DNA of 64,000 nucleotides from an uncultured Lachnospiraceae bacterium (GCA_900315735.1 ONAD01000003.1:62001-126000); one strand, 5' to 3'; counted from the first letter of the stretch, positions 16,944 to 26,716 are shown. Notes: generated by a model from the sequence alone, not told the origin. Made by a program: numbers and translations.

Positions 16944-17033
16944 ATGAGCAGATAACAGGAAAGCCTATACTATAAGATGCAGGCAGAAAAGTAGCAGAAA
17001 ACAAAAGAAAATAAAAGTACAGGAGTGATGAAA

Positions 17034-18152
17034 ATGAAAAAGAAAACAAAGATAATACTGGCTTGCATCGCAGCGTGTATTATAGTGGCAGCAGTAGCGG
17101 TCGTGATTAAGGTGAACCTTGATAAGCAGGCAAAGAACAAGAGCCTTACGGAGGGAGAGACAGCAATTGAAACATATTTGCAATCCTTTGATGAGGAAAA
17201 TGAAGAAGGAAAAAAAGCAGAGATTTATACATCCTTTCAATCAGATGAGAAGATTACTTCCGTGATAGAAAAATACTTCCAGAACAAAGAAACGAAAAAG
17301 GAAGACTGGTATCAGAATTATTCAAAAGCGAATAAGAAAATGTATCAATATTTCGTGGATTATTTTAATGATTTAATCAGTACGGAAAGTGATAACTTTG
17401 GGAATGATAAAAGTATTGCAGCATGCGATAACGTGATAGAGAATCTTAATCATATCAGTGATACACTGGAGCAGGATACGATCATCAAATCGGACGATAA
17501 GGATAGCATAAAGGATACTCTGTCCGAAGTGATGGGGCATGTAAATGATGAAATAAATTCCATTGTGGACAATTATAATGCGACCTATGAATCCTATGTA
17601 ATCAGTGACGTTGAAAACGCTTCAAAAGATGATTTAAATACTGCTATCACAAATATGAACACTTTAAAGGATGAATTAACCAATTTAGGTACCGATCATT
17701 TTACAGATATTATTTCTAATATTGATAGTGATGTTGAAGCCTATACAAATAAAGTATCAGAAATTGAAGAAGCAGAAAAGAAAGCAGCTGAAGAGGCTGA
17801 AAAGAAGAAACAGGAAGAAAAGAAAAAGCAAGAAGCAGCCGCTGCAAATAATGATTCAAATAGTAACAGTAGCAACTCTTCAAATAATAGTTCTTCCACG
17901 TCTTCTAAAGGTGGTCTAAGTCAGAGCTCTTGGAGCATCACTGGCGGAGGTTGGGTTGAAGAAGAGGGTCAGTACGTTACTTTTAATGCTCCTCAAGTAG
18001 TTTATGATGCTTATAATAGTGGAAAAGGATATGAATGGACTACTATATATATAGATGATTTAGGAACAGTTTGTAGTTGGAATATTAGCGGAACTAGAAC
18101 TAATTATAGATGCGATAGATACGGAAATGTTTTAAATACAATCAATTATTAG
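17034..18152 (+). CDS. Membrane-anchored coiled-coil protein of unknown function
   Basis: 372 aa from ATG 17034 (AGGAG 8 nt upstream; two nearer starts are too close). An uncleaved signal anchor at about residues 5-26 is followed by a helical extracellular region of about 200 residues, an A/E/K-rich coiled coil (AEKKAAEEAEKKKQEEKKK), a long N/S-rich linker, and a C-terminal small domain of about 75 residues with WSITGGGWVEEEGQYVTF and DRYGNVLNTINY. I do not recognise the C-terminal domain. Codon use is more AT-rich towards the 3' end than in neighbouring housekeeping genes. It lies in an accessory patch next to a nuclease-like gene. Confidence 0.75.
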   Translation: MKKKTKIILACIAACIIVAAVAVVIKVNLDKQAKNKSLTEGETAIETYLQSFDEENEEGKKAEIYTSFQSDEKITSVIEKYFQNKETKKEDWYQNYSKANKKMYQYFVDYFNDLISTESDNFGNDKSIAACDNVIENLNHISDTLEQDTIIKSDDKDSIKDTLSEVMGHVNDEINSIVDNYNATYESYVISDVENASKDDLNTAITNMNTLKDELTNLGTDHFTDIISNIDSDVEAYTNKVSEIEEAEKKAAEEAEKKKQEEKKKQEAAAANNDSNSNSSNSSNNSSSTSSKGGLSQSSWSITGGGWVEEEGQYVTFNAPQVVYDAYNSGKGYEWTTIYIDDLGTVCSWNISGTRTNYRCDRYGNVLNTINY

Positions 18153-18168
18153 AAAGGAATAATATCTT

Positions 18169-18297
18169 ATGAAATTTTATGTTGGTGGAAATAAAATAGT
18201 TGGTTTAAATAATAATTCTATTTTTGGCTGGAGTGCTGTTTGTGAAGATGGCATTCTAGTCGAAAATAGTCGCGTTAATGGCACAGATATAAATTAA
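18169..18297 (+). CDS. Possible 42-aa protein
   Basis: ATG 18169 has AGAAAGGA about 10 nt upstream and opens a frame starting MKFYVGGNKIVGLNNN and ending with VENSRVNGTDIN. It lies 16 bp after the coiled-coil protein and 22 bp before the next gene, in the same direction. The sequence is AT-rich and resembles no family I know. Reality as a gene is uncertain; it could also be the remnant of a longer one. Confidence 0.35.
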   Translation: MKFYVGGNKIVGLNNNSIFGWSAVCEDGILVENSRVNGTDIN

Positions 18298-18319
18298 TAA
18301 ATACAAAGGAGACAGAGTG

Positions 18320-18859
18320 ATGGAATTTACAGAACAGGAGAAAAAAGTATTAGCAGATAAGTACGAGACATTCAAGGAAGAGATCGAACTTGCTATGATA
18401 CAGAATTGTATTGTGGAATGTGAATTGTATTCTCTTCTGGCGGAAATTATCCGGGGAACAAAGAGTGGAAAGGAAATTTCTTTAAGAGATGTTAGCGTTA
18501 GAAGAAAGACAAAATTATCCATGTGGTTACATGGAGCAGCTGGTTTTCCGGATTTTGTTGTATTGAAAAGGGAAAAAAAGCGGAATGCGACAAGGTACGG
18601 ATGTGTAGAAATAAAATGTCCAGGCAAAAGTAATATATTGAGAATAACAAAGCAGATTAGAGGGCATATCATATCGTATGGGAGAGTAATTTATACAAAT
18701 GGATTGCAATGGAAATTTTATAGAGTAGATAAAGAACCGGTAAAGGTAATAGTTCTAGGGCGTATAGATCCTCATAATCAGGATTCTGTAATCTGGGAAC
18801 CGGTAGATAACTGGTATGAACTGATGAGTTTTTTAGAGGACTGGAACTGGAAATCATAA
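18320..18859 (+). CDS. Small PD-(D/E)XK nuclease-like protein (HsdR N-terminal type)
   Basis: 179 aa. Central motif GFPDFVVLKRE, followed about 20 residues later by YGCVEIKCPGKSN, fits the PD ... (D/E)XK active site (Asp at about 83, Glu-Ile-Lys at about 104-106). QIRGHIISYGRVIYTNGLQW further resembles the end of type I restriction HsdR N-terminal domains, where such proteins are often annotated. No helicase part or HsdM/HsdS genes are present, so it is an orphan domain. Start ATG 18320 follows AAGGAG by 8 nt. A nuclease role is inference from the motif only. Confidence 0.6.
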   Translation: MEFTEQEKKVLADKYETFKEEIELAMIQNCIVECELYSLLAEIIRGTKSGKEISLRDVSVRRKTKLSMWLHGAAGFPDFVVLKREKKRNATRYGCVEIKCPGKSNILRITKQIRGHIISYGRVIYTNGLQWKFYRVDKEPVKVIVLGRIDPHNQDSVIWEPVDNWYELMSFLEDWNWKS

Positions 18860-18893
18860 TATAGGATTGCCATAGAACAAAATGCAAAAAGAC

Positions 18894-18937
18894 AGGCATA
18901 TCACACGACAATAGCTATCCGTGTGATATGCCTTTTC
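18894..18937. terminator. Bidirectional terminator
   Basis: AGGCATATCACACG (18894-18907) pairs with CGTGTGATATGCCT (18920-18933), with TTTT after it and AAAAA before it; it serves both the nuclease-like gene and the convergent tautomerase gene. Confidence 0.85.
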
Positions 18938-18944
18938 TAATCCC

Positions 18945-19286
18945 CTAGAAGTTACTGTCATTCCATCCCCAGTCTTCGGTCGGGAAGTAAGCGACATAGA
19001 TTCGTTTCTTCGGAATACCAAGCTCATTTTCTAAGAGAGTGCAGACTTTTCTTGTCATAAGATTCATCTGTGGCTTAGTCGGATAGCCGTAGCATTTTAC
19101 TTCTACATAGGCAATGTCTTTGGTGCTTCCTAAAAAGCAAAGAGAAGCATTTCCCTCGAATCCGGTCATAACCCAGTTTTCACCTTTGCCGATGCAGTCT
19201 CTGGTGATGATACAGAGCTCCTTGGACAGGGCATCTTTTTTTGCAATATCTAAAGTAGCAGTAGTTTTCATGTTAATAAATGGCAT
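18945..19286 (-). CDS. MIF/tautomerase superfamily protein
   Basis: 113 aa, the standard length of macrophage migration inhibitory factor homologs (phenylpyruvate tautomerase fold). The protein begins MPFINMKTT, which leaves Pro as the catalytic N-terminal residue after Met removal; the end EDWGWNDSNF matches the typical WGWNG-type tail. Start ATG at 19286 has GGAGG upstream. The native substrate of bacterial MIF proteins is unknown. It lies directly beside the long inverted-repeat element at 19322-19612, on the opposite side from leuB. Confidence 0.88.
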   Translation of the reverse strand: MPFINMKTTATLDIAKKDALSKELCIITRDCIGKGENWVMTGFEGNASLCFLGSTKDIAYVEVKCYGYPTKPQMNLMTRKVCTLLENELGIPKKRIYVAYFPTEDWGWNDSNF

Positions 19287-19321
19287 TGTTAGTCCTCCTT
19301 ACGAATGGATAAGTTAATTAG

Positions 19322-19612
19322 TTCGTTATATGGGCATGAGAAAAAGCACTATGATACATCGGAATATGGATGCTTGAAGCAACCGGTTAGAGGCACCTGG
19401 CATTTCATACAATATCAGGCAGCACCGGCACATGGATGTGACGGTGAGGTGCAGTCTGAACATGGTTGTGAATCTGCACCGGTTGCCGTACGATGCCAGA
19501 ATTGTGGTAGAAATGCTTAATGCTTCTTACCGGTTTGCCTCGCATCTATATCCGATGAATCATAGAGTCTTCCTCAACTCCTATAAAATACCTACCTCAA
19601 GTCTACTGTACC
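19322..19612 (-). repeat. Long imperfect inverted repeat, copy 2 of a two-member structured family
   Basis: This fills most of the 545-bp gap between the tautomerase and leuB. Arms pair as: ATGAT-CATCGGA (from 19341) with TCCGATG-ATCAT; GGATGC-GAAGC-ACCGGTT (from 19368) with ACCGGTTTGC-GCATC; GGCATTTCATAC with the complementary GTGGTAGAAATGC. The apex holds two hairpins: CACCG/CGGTG (19424-19446) and GGTGCAG/CTGCACC (19448-19480). Read on the minus strand it aligns with the element at 49764-50283, including loop ATTCACAACCATGTTCA versus ATTCACATCCATGTTCA. Two overlapping short frames here show no family resemblance. Outer limits are approximate. Function unknown. Confidence 0.75.
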
Positions 19613-19723
19613 AATCCCATTCTGACAAGAAAAAGATTTGTGCAATAACAACAAATCATATCAAAAGAATAGAATATAACCACAGATTATAAATGCTATG
19701 AGAAACTATAATGGTAAAATTTA

Positions 19724-19752
19724 TTGAATTCTTCGGATAAATAAGCTATGAT
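19724..19752 (+). promoter_or_regulatory. Sigma-A promoter of the leuB-ilvD-ilvB operon
   Basis: TTGAAT (19724-19729), 17-bp spacer, TATGAT (19747-19752). The 80-nt leader that follows contains a possible hairpin (GCATTACCA with TGGTATGC) but no T-box. Confidence 0.65.
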
Positions 19753-19831
19753 ATAGGATAATGAGCATTACCATAATCAGTAGTTATGAAATTGGTATGC
19801 ATGCAATAGGAAAAGAAAGAAGGATTTACCC

Positions 19832-20932
19832 ATGAATTATAATGTTGGAGTAATTGCCGGTGACGGAATCGGACCGGAGATTGTAAGCGAAGCAAGAAAG
19901 GTGTTAGATGCCATTGGAGCAAAGTTCGGACACACCTTTACATATGACGAGATACTGATGGGCGGTTGTTCTATCGATGCAACCGGTGTACCGCTGACCG
20001 ATGATGCCATTGCACATGCAAAAGCAGCAGATGCAGTTCTGATGGGCTCCATCGGAGGAAATACAGCAACATCCCCTTGGTACAAATTAGAGCCATCCCT
20101 TCGCCCGGAGGCAGGTCTTTTAAAATTAAGAAAAGCATTGAACCTTTTTGCTAACTTAAGACCGGCATACCTTTATGAAGAATTAAAGGAAGCGTGTCCA
20201 CTGCGTGACGATATCATCGGAGACGGATTTGACATGATGATTATGCGTGAGCTGACCGGCGGACTTTATTTCGGCGAGAGAAAGACAGAAGAAGTGGACG
20301 GTGTGATGACAGCGACCGATACTTTGACATACAATGAAAATGAAATCCGCAGAATTGCAAAACGTGGATTTGACATTGCCATGAAACGCCGTAAGAAAGT
20401 AACCAGTGTGGATAAAGCAAATGTATTAGATTCTTCCAGACTCTGGAGAAAGATTGTGGAAGAAGTAGCAAAGGATTATCCGGAAGTAACTTATGAGCAT
20501 ATGCTGGTAGATAACTGTGCAATGCAGTTAGTAAAAGACCCGAAACAGTTTGACGTTATCTTAACAGAGAATATGTTTGGAGACATTTTATCCGATGAAG
20601 CAAGTATGGTAACCGGTTCTATCGGAATGTTATCCTCTGCAAGCTTAAATGATACCAAATTCGGTCTGTATGAGCCAAGTGGCGGTTCTGCACCGGATAT
20701 CGCAGGAAAAGGAATTGCAAACCCGATTGCAACTATTTTAAGTGCAGCGATGATGTTAAGATATTCTTTTGATCTCGATAAAGAAGCAGATGCCATTGAA
20801 AATGCCGTAAAGAAGGTATTAAAAGCAGGCTATCGTACCATTGACATTATGCCACAGGAAGAAGCAAAGAAAGCAACCGTAACCCAGGTGGGAACCGCTA
20901 AGATGGGTGACTTAATCGTAGAGAATCTGTAA
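19832..20932 (+). CDS. leuB: 3-isopropylmalate dehydrogenase
   Basis: Leucine synthesis: NAD-dependent oxidation and decarboxylation of 3-isopropylmalate. 366 aa. Signatures: [19 protein letters not shown] at the N terminus, [14 protein letters not shown] (near residue 95), [15 protein letters not shown] (the E-L-T-G-G-x-Y motif that separates LeuB from isocitrate dehydrogenase), DNCAMQLV, and [14 protein letters not shown] at about 290. First gene of an operon with ilvD and ilvB. leuA, leuC and leuD are not in the window. Confidence 0.97.
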   Translation: MNYNVGVIAGDGIGPEIVSEARKVLDAIGAKFGHTFTYDEILMGGCSIDATGVPLTDDAIAHAKAADAVLMGSIGGNTATSPWYKLEPSLRPEAGLLKLRKALNLFANLRPAYLYEELKEACPLRDDIIGDGFDMMIMRELTGGLYFGERKTEEVDGVMTATDTLTYNENEIRRIAKRGFDIAMKRRKKVTSVDKANVLDSSRLWRKIVEEVAKDYPEVTYEHMLVDNCAMQLVKDPKQFDVILTENMFGDILSDEASMVTGSIGMLSSASLNDTKFGLYEPSGGSAPDIAGKGIANPIATILSAAMMLRYSFDLDKEADAIENAVKKVLKAGYRTIDIMPQEEAKKATVTQVGTAKMGDLIVENL

Positions 20933-20976
20933 GAGAATTTCAGACAGAGAAATAGAAAAAGAGAGGAAGAATAAAG

Positions 20977-22659
20977 ATGAAGAGTGATAATGTAAAAGCC
21001 GGAATGCAGCAGGCTCCGCACAGAAGTCTTTTTAATGCTTTGGGATTTACCGAAGAAGAAATGAAAAAACCAATGGTTGGTATCGTAAGCTCCTATAATG
21101 AAATCGTACCGGGCCATATGAATCTGGATAAAATTGTAAACGCTGTAAAATTAGGTGTCGCAGAAGCAGGCGGAGTACCGGTTGTATTCCCTGCAATCGC
21201 AGTTTGTGATGGAATTGCCATGGGACATATCGGAATGAAATATTCCCTGGTAACAAGAGACTTAATTGCAGATTCCACAGAATGTATGGCATTAGCCCAT
21301 CAGTTTGATGCACTGGTTATGGTGCCAAACTGTGATAAGAACGTGCCTGGACTTCTGATGGCGGCAGCAAGAATTAATGTACCTACCGTATTTGTTTCCG
21401 GTGGTCCGATGTTAGCGGGACATGTAAAGGGACGCAAGAGAAGTTTATCTTCCATGTTTGAGGCAGTAGGCTCTTATGCAGCAGGCACAATGACAGAGGA
21501 AGAGGTAAGAGAGTACGAAGAGAAAGTATGTCCGACCTGTGGTTCCTGTTCCGGTATGTATACCGCAAACTCCATGAACTGTCTGACCGAGGCACTTGGC
21601 ATGGGCTTACGTGGAAATGGAACAATTCCTGCCGTATATTCTGAGCGTATCAAATTAGCAAAACATGCCGGAATGGCGGTTATGGATATGTATCGTAAAG
21701 ATATCCGTCCAAGAGATATTATGACAAAGGATGCAATCTTAAATGCACTGACCGTAGATATGGCGTTAGGCTGCTCTACCAACAGTATGCTTCATCTGCC
21801 TGCAATTGCACATGAAGTAGGATTTGACTTTGATATTTCCTTTGCAAATCCAATCAGTGAGAAGACTCCGAACCTCTGTCACTTAGCACCGGCAGGCCCG
21901 ACCTATATGGAAGACTTAAATGAAGCCGGCGGTGTCTATGCCGTCATGAAAGAATTAGCAGATGCAGGACTTTTAAATACAGACTGTATGACCGTAACCG
22001 GTAAGACCGTAGGAGAGAATATCAAAGATGCAGTCAATAAGAATCCGGAAGTTATCCGTCCATTGGATAATCCATACAGTAAGACAGGTGGTCTTGCCGT
22101 ATTAAAAGGAAATCTTGCTCCGGATGGCGGTGTTGTAAAACGTTCCGCAGTCGTAGAAGAGATGATGGTTCATGAAGGACCGGCAAGAGTATTTGACTGT
22201 GAAGAAGATGCCATTGCAGCAATCAAGGGTGGCAAAATTGTTGCCGGTGATGTAGTAGTTATCCGTTACGAAGGACCAAAAGGCGGCCCTGGTATGCGTG
22301 AGATGTTAAATCCGACTTCTGCAATCGCAGGAATGGGACTTGGTTCTTCCGTAGCACTGATTACAGACGGACGTTTTTCCGGCGCAAGCCGTGGAGCTTC
22401 CATCGGTCATGTTTCACCGGAAGCAGCCGTAGGCGGACCAATCGCATTGGTAGAAGAAGGCGACATCATCAAGATTAACATCCCGGAAATGAAGTTAGAG
22501 CTTGCAGTATCCGATGAAGAACTGGCAGCCCGTAAAGCAAAATGGCAGCCAAGAGAACCGAAGGTAACAACCGGATATCTGGCACGTTATGCTTCCATGG
22601 TTACTTCAGGAAACCGCGGTGCAATTTTACAGATTCCAGGTACCGGGGAAGAAAAATAA
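20977..22659 (+). CDS. ilvD: Dihydroxy-acid dehydratase
   Basis: Iron-sulfur dehydratase of isoleucine, valine and pantothenate synthesis. 560 aa. Conserved cluster cysteines lie in [17 protein letters not shown] (about residue 120) and [19 protein letters not shown] (about 188-206); [20 protein letters not shown] near residue 465 is the second family signature. Start ATG follows GAGGAAG. It sits between leuB and ilvB, with gaps of 44 and 58 bp, in one transcription unit. Confidence 0.97.
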   Translation: MKSDNVKAGMQQAPHRSLFNALGFTEEEMKKPMVGIVSSYNEIVPGHMNLDKIVNAVKLGVAEAGGVPVVFPAIAVCDGIAMGHIGMKYSLVTRDLIADSTECMALAHQFDALVMVPNCDKNVPGLLMAAARINVPTVFVSGGPMLAGHVKGRKRSLSSMFEAVGSYAAGTMTEEEVREYEEKVCPTCGSCSGMYTANSMNCLTEALGMGLRGNGTIPAVYSERIKLAKHAGMAVMDMYRKDIRPRDIMTKDAILNALTVDMALGCSTNSMLHLPAIAHEVGFDFDISFANPISEKTPNLCHLAPAGPTYMEDLNEAGGVYAVMKELADAGLLNTDCMTVTGKTVGENIKDAVNKNPEVIRPLDNPYSKTGGLAVLKGNLAPDGGVVKRSAVVEEMMVHEGPARVFDCEEDAIAAIKGGKIVAGDVVVIRYEGPKGGPGMREMLNPTSAIAGMGLGSSVALITDGRFSGASRGASIGHVSPEAAVGGPIALVEEGDIIKINIPEMKLELAVSDEELAARKAKWQPREPKVTTGYLARYASMVTSGNRGAILQIPGTGEEK

Positions 22660-22717
22660 GAACCGGTAATCTGTAAATATACAGCAGAAAGATAAGTTGG
22701 AAAGAGAGGAAATTTCA

Positions 22718-24391
22718 ATGCTCTTAACAGGTGCTGAAATCGTAATAGAATGTTTGAAAGAGCAGGGCGTGGATACGGTATTTGGTTATCCGGGCGGTGC
22801 AATTTTAAATGTATATGATGAGTTATATAAACATAGTAATGAAATAAAACATATTTTAACTTCCCATGAGCAGGGAGCTTCCCATGCGGCAGACGGATAT
22901 GCAAGAAGCACCGGAAAAGTTGGGGTGTGCTTTGCCACCAGCGGACCGGGTGCAACTAATCTGGTAACCGGAATCGCAACCGCATATATGGATTCTGTTC
23001 CAATGGTAGCAATTACCTGTAATGTCAATGTGCCGCTTCTTGGCAAAGACAGTTTCCAGGAAATTGATATCGCAGGAATTACCATGCCGATTACCAAGCA
23101 CAACTTTATTGTAAAAGATGTCAATGATCTGGCAGATACCATCCGCCGGGCATTCCGTATTGCAAAAAAAGGAAGACCGGGTCCTGTTCTTGTGGATATT
23201 CCAAAGGATGTCACTGCAAATAAGGCAGAGTATAAAACACAGCGTATTGAACCGGTACTGCGTGTGACAGAAACCATCCGGGAGGAAGATTTAGAAGAAG
23301 CAGCAGCTTTGATTCAGAAAGCGAAAAAACCATATATCTTTGTGGGCGGCGGTGCCGTAATTTCCGACTGTTCGGATGAATTGAGAGAATTTGTGGATAA
23401 GGTGGATGCACCGGTTTGTGATACCCTGATGGGAAAAGGTGCATTTAACGGAACGGATGAACGTTATACCGGAATGCTTGGAATGCATGGAACCAAGACT
23501 TCCAATCTTGGAGTCAGCGAGTGCGATCTTCTGATTGCAGTAGGTGTCCGTTTCTCAGACCGTGTGCTTGGAAATGCTAAGAAATTTGCCCATCATGCAA
23601 AAATCTTACAGTTTGATGTGGATGCGGCAGAGATTAATAAAAATATCATGGTAACAAACAGCGTGATTGGTGATTTAAAGAAGATTCTTGCAAGAATCAA
23701 TCCGATGTTATCTCCGATGGAGCATAAAGAGTGGATGGAGCACATCATGGAATACAAGAAAGAATATCCATTGAGCTATCATCCGGAAGGATTAAGCGGT
23801 CCGTTCGTAATCGAAGAAATCTATCGTCAGACCAACGGAGATGCTATCATGGTAACGGAGGTCGGACAGCATCAGATGTGGGCAGCACAGTATTATAAAT
23901 ACAAACAGCCGCGAACACTTCTGACATCCGGCGGACTTGGAACCATGGGTTATGGACTGGGGGCAGCAATCGGTGCGCAGATAGCAAATCCGGATAAACA
24001 GGTTATCAATATTGCCGGTGACGGATGTTTCCGTATGAATATGAATGAGATTGCAACAGCAGTCCGTCAGAAGCTTCCGTTAATCGAAGTTATCATCAAT
24101 AACCATGTGCTTGGAATGGTAAGACAGTGGCAGACACTTTTCTATGAGAAGCATTATTCTGCAACTGTTTTAGACGATGGAGTAGATTTTGTAAAACTGG
24201 CAGAAGCCATGGGAACAACGGGATATCGTGCAACCAGTCAGGCAGAATTTGTCGATATTTTGAAAAAAGCACTTGCAAGTAGTACACCAGTTGTTATAGA
24301 CTGTATAATTGATAGTGATGATAAGGTGTGGCCAATGGTAGCACCGGGGGCAGCTATATCTGAGGTGTTTACCGAGGAAGATTTAAAATAA
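22718..24391 (+). CDS. ilvB: Acetolactate synthase, large (catalytic) subunit
   Basis: TPP enzyme joining pyruvate with pyruvate or 2-ketobutyrate, the first common step of branched-chain amino acid synthesis. 557 aa from ATG 22718 (AGAGAGG upstream); an in-frame TTG at 22697 overlaps that site and is not preferred. VFGYPGGAILNVYDEL carries the catalytic Glu-side loop (HEQGASHAADGYAR holds the Glu near residue 48), and GDGCFRMNMNEIATAV is the TPP-Mg motif. A regulatory subunit gene (ilvN/ilvH) does not follow; serC comes next. Confidence 0.96.
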   Translation: MLLTGAEIVIECLKEQGVDTVFGYPGGAILNVYDELYKHSNEIKHILTSHEQGASHAADGYARSTGKVGVCFATSGPGATNLVTGIATAYMDSVPMVAITCNVNVPLLGKDSFQEIDIAGITMPITKHNFIVKDVNDLADTIRRAFRIAKKGRPGPVLVDIPKDVTANKAEYKTQRIEPVLRVTETIREEDLEEAAALIQKAKKPYIFVGGGAVISDCSDELREFVDKVDAPVCDTLMGKGAFNGTDERYTGMLGMHGTKTSNLGVSECDLLIAVGVRFSDRVLGNAKKFAHHAKILQFDVDAAEINKNIMVTNSVIGDLKKILARINPMLSPMEHKEWMEHIMEYKKEYPLSYHPEGLSGPFVIEEIYRQTNGDAIMVTEVGQHQMWAAQYYKYKQPRTLLTSGGLGTMGYGLGAAIGAQIANPDKQVINIAGDGCFRMNMNEIATAVRQKLPLIEVIINNHVLGMVRQWQTLFYEKHYSATVLDDGVDFVKLAEAMGTTGYRATSQAEFVDILKKALASSTPVVIDCIIDSDDKVWPMVAPGAAISEVFTEEDLK

Positions 24392-24443
24392 TAAGCCATT
24401 ACATATAGAAAGATATGTGTAAGAAGTGAGGAGGAATTAGAAA

Positions 24444-25526
24444 ATGAGCAGAGTATATAATTTTTCTGCAGGTCCGGCAGTATTACCGGAAGAAGTTTTA
24501 CAGGAAGCAGCAGATGAGATGTTAGACTACAGAGGATGTGGAATGTCCGTAATGGAGATGAGTCATCGTTCCAAAGTATATGACAACATCATCAAAGAGG
24601 CAGAAGCAGATTTAAGAGACTTAATGAATATCCCGGATAATTACAAGGTATTATTCTTACAGGGTGGAGCTTCCCAGCAGTTCGCTGCAATTCCAATGAA
24701 CCTGATGAAAAATAAGAAAGCTGCATACATTGTAACTGGACAGTGGGCTAAGAAAGCATTCCAGGAAGCAAAAATGTATGGAGATGCGGTAGAAGTAGCA
24801 TCCTCCGCAGATAAGACCTTCTCTTATATTCCAGATTGTTCTGATTTGGATATTCCGGAAGATGCAGATTATGTTTATATCTGTGAAAACAATACGATTT
24901 ATGGAACTAAGTTCAAAGAACTTCCAAATACCAAAGGACATACACTGGTAGCAGACGTATCTTCCTGCTTCTTATCAGAACCGGTTGATGTAACCAAATA
25001 CGGAGTAATCTACGGCGGCGTTCAGAAGAACGTTGGACCTGCAGGTGTTGTAATCGTAATTATTCGTGAAGACTTAATTACAGATGATGTTCTTCCGGGA
25101 ACACCTACCATGTTAAAATACAAGACTCAGGCAGATGCAGATTCTCTTTACAATACACCACCATGCTACGGCATTTATATCTGTGGTAAAGTATTCAAAT
25201 GGTTAAAGAAGATGGGCGGACTTGAAGTTATGAAACAGCGTAACGAAGAGAAAGCTAAGATTCTTTATGATTTCTTAGACCAGAGCAAATTATTCAAAGG
25301 AACTGTAGTTCCAAAAGACCGTTCTCTTATGAACGTACCATTCGTTACCGGTGATGCTGACTTAGATGCAAAATTTATCAAAGAAGCAACCGAAGCTGGT
25401 TTTGTAAACTTAAAAGGACACAGAACCGTTGGTGGTATGCGTGCCAGCATTTACAATGCAATGCCAAAAGAGGGTGTTGAGAAGCTGGTAGAATTCATGA
25501 AGAAGTTTGAGGAGGAGAACGCATAA
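24444..25526 (+). CDS. serC: Phosphoserine aminotransferase
   Basis: Second step of serine synthesis: PLP-dependent transamination of 3-phosphohydroxypyruvate. 360 aa, class V aminotransferase. It starts VYNFSAGPAVLPEEVLQEA; YGGVQKNVGPAG holds the Schiff-base lysine near residue 196. MEMSHRSKVYDNI and FVNLKGHRTVGGMRASIYNA are further family blocks. GAGGAGG precedes the start. Its stop codon overlaps the serA start by one base (TAATG), so the two are translationally coupled. Confidence 0.97.
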   Translation: MSRVYNFSAGPAVLPEEVLQEAADEMLDYRGCGMSVMEMSHRSKVYDNIIKEAEADLRDLMNIPDNYKVLFLQGGASQQFAAIPMNLMKNKKAAYIVTGQWAKKAFQEAKMYGDAVEVASSADKTFSYIPDCSDLDIPEDADYVYICENNTIYGTKFKELPNTKGHTLVADVSSCFLSEPVDVTKYGVIYGGVQKNVGPAGVVIVIIREDLITDDVLPGTPTMLKYKTQADADSLYNTPPCYGIYICGKVFKWLKKMGGLEVMKQRNEEKAKILYDFLDQSKLFKGTVVPKDRSLMNVPFVTGDADLDAKFIKEATEAGFVNLKGHRTVGGMRASIYNAMPKEGVEKLVEFMKKFEEENA

Positions 25527-26689
25527 TGTTTAACTATACATGTTTAAATCCAATCGCTGGTGTAGGTTTAGACCTTTTATCAGACGAATATAACAAAGTA
25601 GAAGATATCAAAGACGCACAGGCAGTCTTGGTAAGAAGCGCAGCAATGCATGACATGGAACTGCCAAAGACTCTGGAAGTTGTTGCCAGAGCCGGTGCAG
25701 GTGTAAATAATATCCCATTGGATAAATGTGCAGAAGCAGGTATCGTAGTATTCAATACACCGGGTGCAAATGCAAATGGTGTAAAGGAACTGGTATTTGC
25801 AGGAATGATATTAGCAGCCCGTGACGTAGTCGGCGGAATCGAATGGGTAAAAGGCGAGGAAGGCAATGCAGATGTTGCAAAACTTGCTGAGAAACAGAAG
25901 AAGAACTTTGCCGGAAGCGAAATTGCAGGAAAGAAACTTGGTGTTATCGGACTTGGTGCCATCGGTGTTAAAGTGGCAAATGCTGCAACACATCTTGGCA
26001 TGGAAGTATACGGATATGACCCATACATTTCTGTAAATGCTGCATGGAGCTTATCCCGTAACGTAAATCATGTAAATGCCGTAGAAGAAATTTACAAGAA
26101 CTGTGATTATATCACAATTCATGTTCCACTTTTAGATTCTACCAAGAAGATGATTAGTGCAGAAGCAATTGCAATGATGAAACCTACCACTGTAGTTTTG
26201 AACTTTGCAAGAGACTTACTGGTTGACGAAGAAGCAATGGTAGCAGCATTAGAGGAAGGCAAGATTGCAAAATATGTCAGCGACTTCCCAAATCCAACCA
26301 CAGTTGGAAAGAAAGGCTGTATCGTAACTCCTCATATCGGAGCATCTACCGAAGAATCCGAAGATAACTGTGCAGTAATGGCAGTAAAAGAGATTCGTGA
26401 TTTCTTAGAGAATGGAAATATTACACATTCTGTAAATTATCCGGACTGCAACATGGGCGAGTGCAAGAGCGCAGGAAGACTGTTACTGTTACACCGCAAT
26501 GTAAAAGGAATGATCAGCAGCTATACTTCTATTTTAGGCGATGCAAATATCAATATTTCTGATATGACCAACAAGAGCCGTGGTGATTATGCATGTACTC
26601 TGATTGATGTAGATGCACCGGTTACCAAAGAAGTAGAAGAGAAACTTCAGACCTTAGATGGTGTATTAAAGGTTCGTATTGTAAAATAA
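25526..26689 (+). CDS. serA: D-3-phosphoglycerate dehydrogenase
   Basis: First step of serine synthesis, NAD-dependent. 387 aa, the short type with one C-terminal ACT domain (YACTLIDVDAPVTKEVEEKL, residues about 350-385) that is expected to sense serine. The Rossmann part has LGVIGLGAIGVKVANAA (about 150-166); RDLLVDEEAM and TPHIGASTEESEDNC carry the catalytic arginine and histidine regions. It starts within the serC stop codon. A DUF1015 gene follows. Confidence 0.97.
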   Translation: MFNYTCLNPIAGVGLDLLSDEYNKVEDIKDAQAVLVRSAAMHDMELPKTLEVVARAGAGVNNIPLDKCAEAGIVVFNTPGANANGVKELVFAGMILAARDVVGGIEWVKGEEGNADVAKLAEKQKKNFAGSEIAGKKLGVIGLGAIGVKVANAATHLGMEVYGYDPYISVNAAWSLSRNVNHVNAVEEIYKNCDYITIHVPLLDSTKKMISAEAIAMMKPTTVVLNFARDLLVDEEAMVAALEEGKIAKYVSDFPNPTTVGKKGCIVTPHIGASTEESEDNCAVMAVKEIRDFLENGNITHSVNYPDCNMGECKSAGRLLLLHRNVKGMISSYTSILGDANINISDMTNKSRGDYACTLIDVDAPVTKEVEEKLQTLDGVLKVRIVK

Positions 26690-26716
26690 TAAATGCAGGT
26701 GAGAAAAAGATAATAT

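Noticed and set aside
19305-19692. Two overlapping plus-strand reading frames of 71 and 86 codons in the gap before leuB
   Set aside because: They run through the inverted-repeat element, have no ribosome site and no recognisable sequence; the palindrome explains the DNA better.
19753-19831. T-box or leucine attenuator before leuB
   Set aside because: No T-box consensus, no Leu-rich leader peptide and no terminator; only one weak hairpin.
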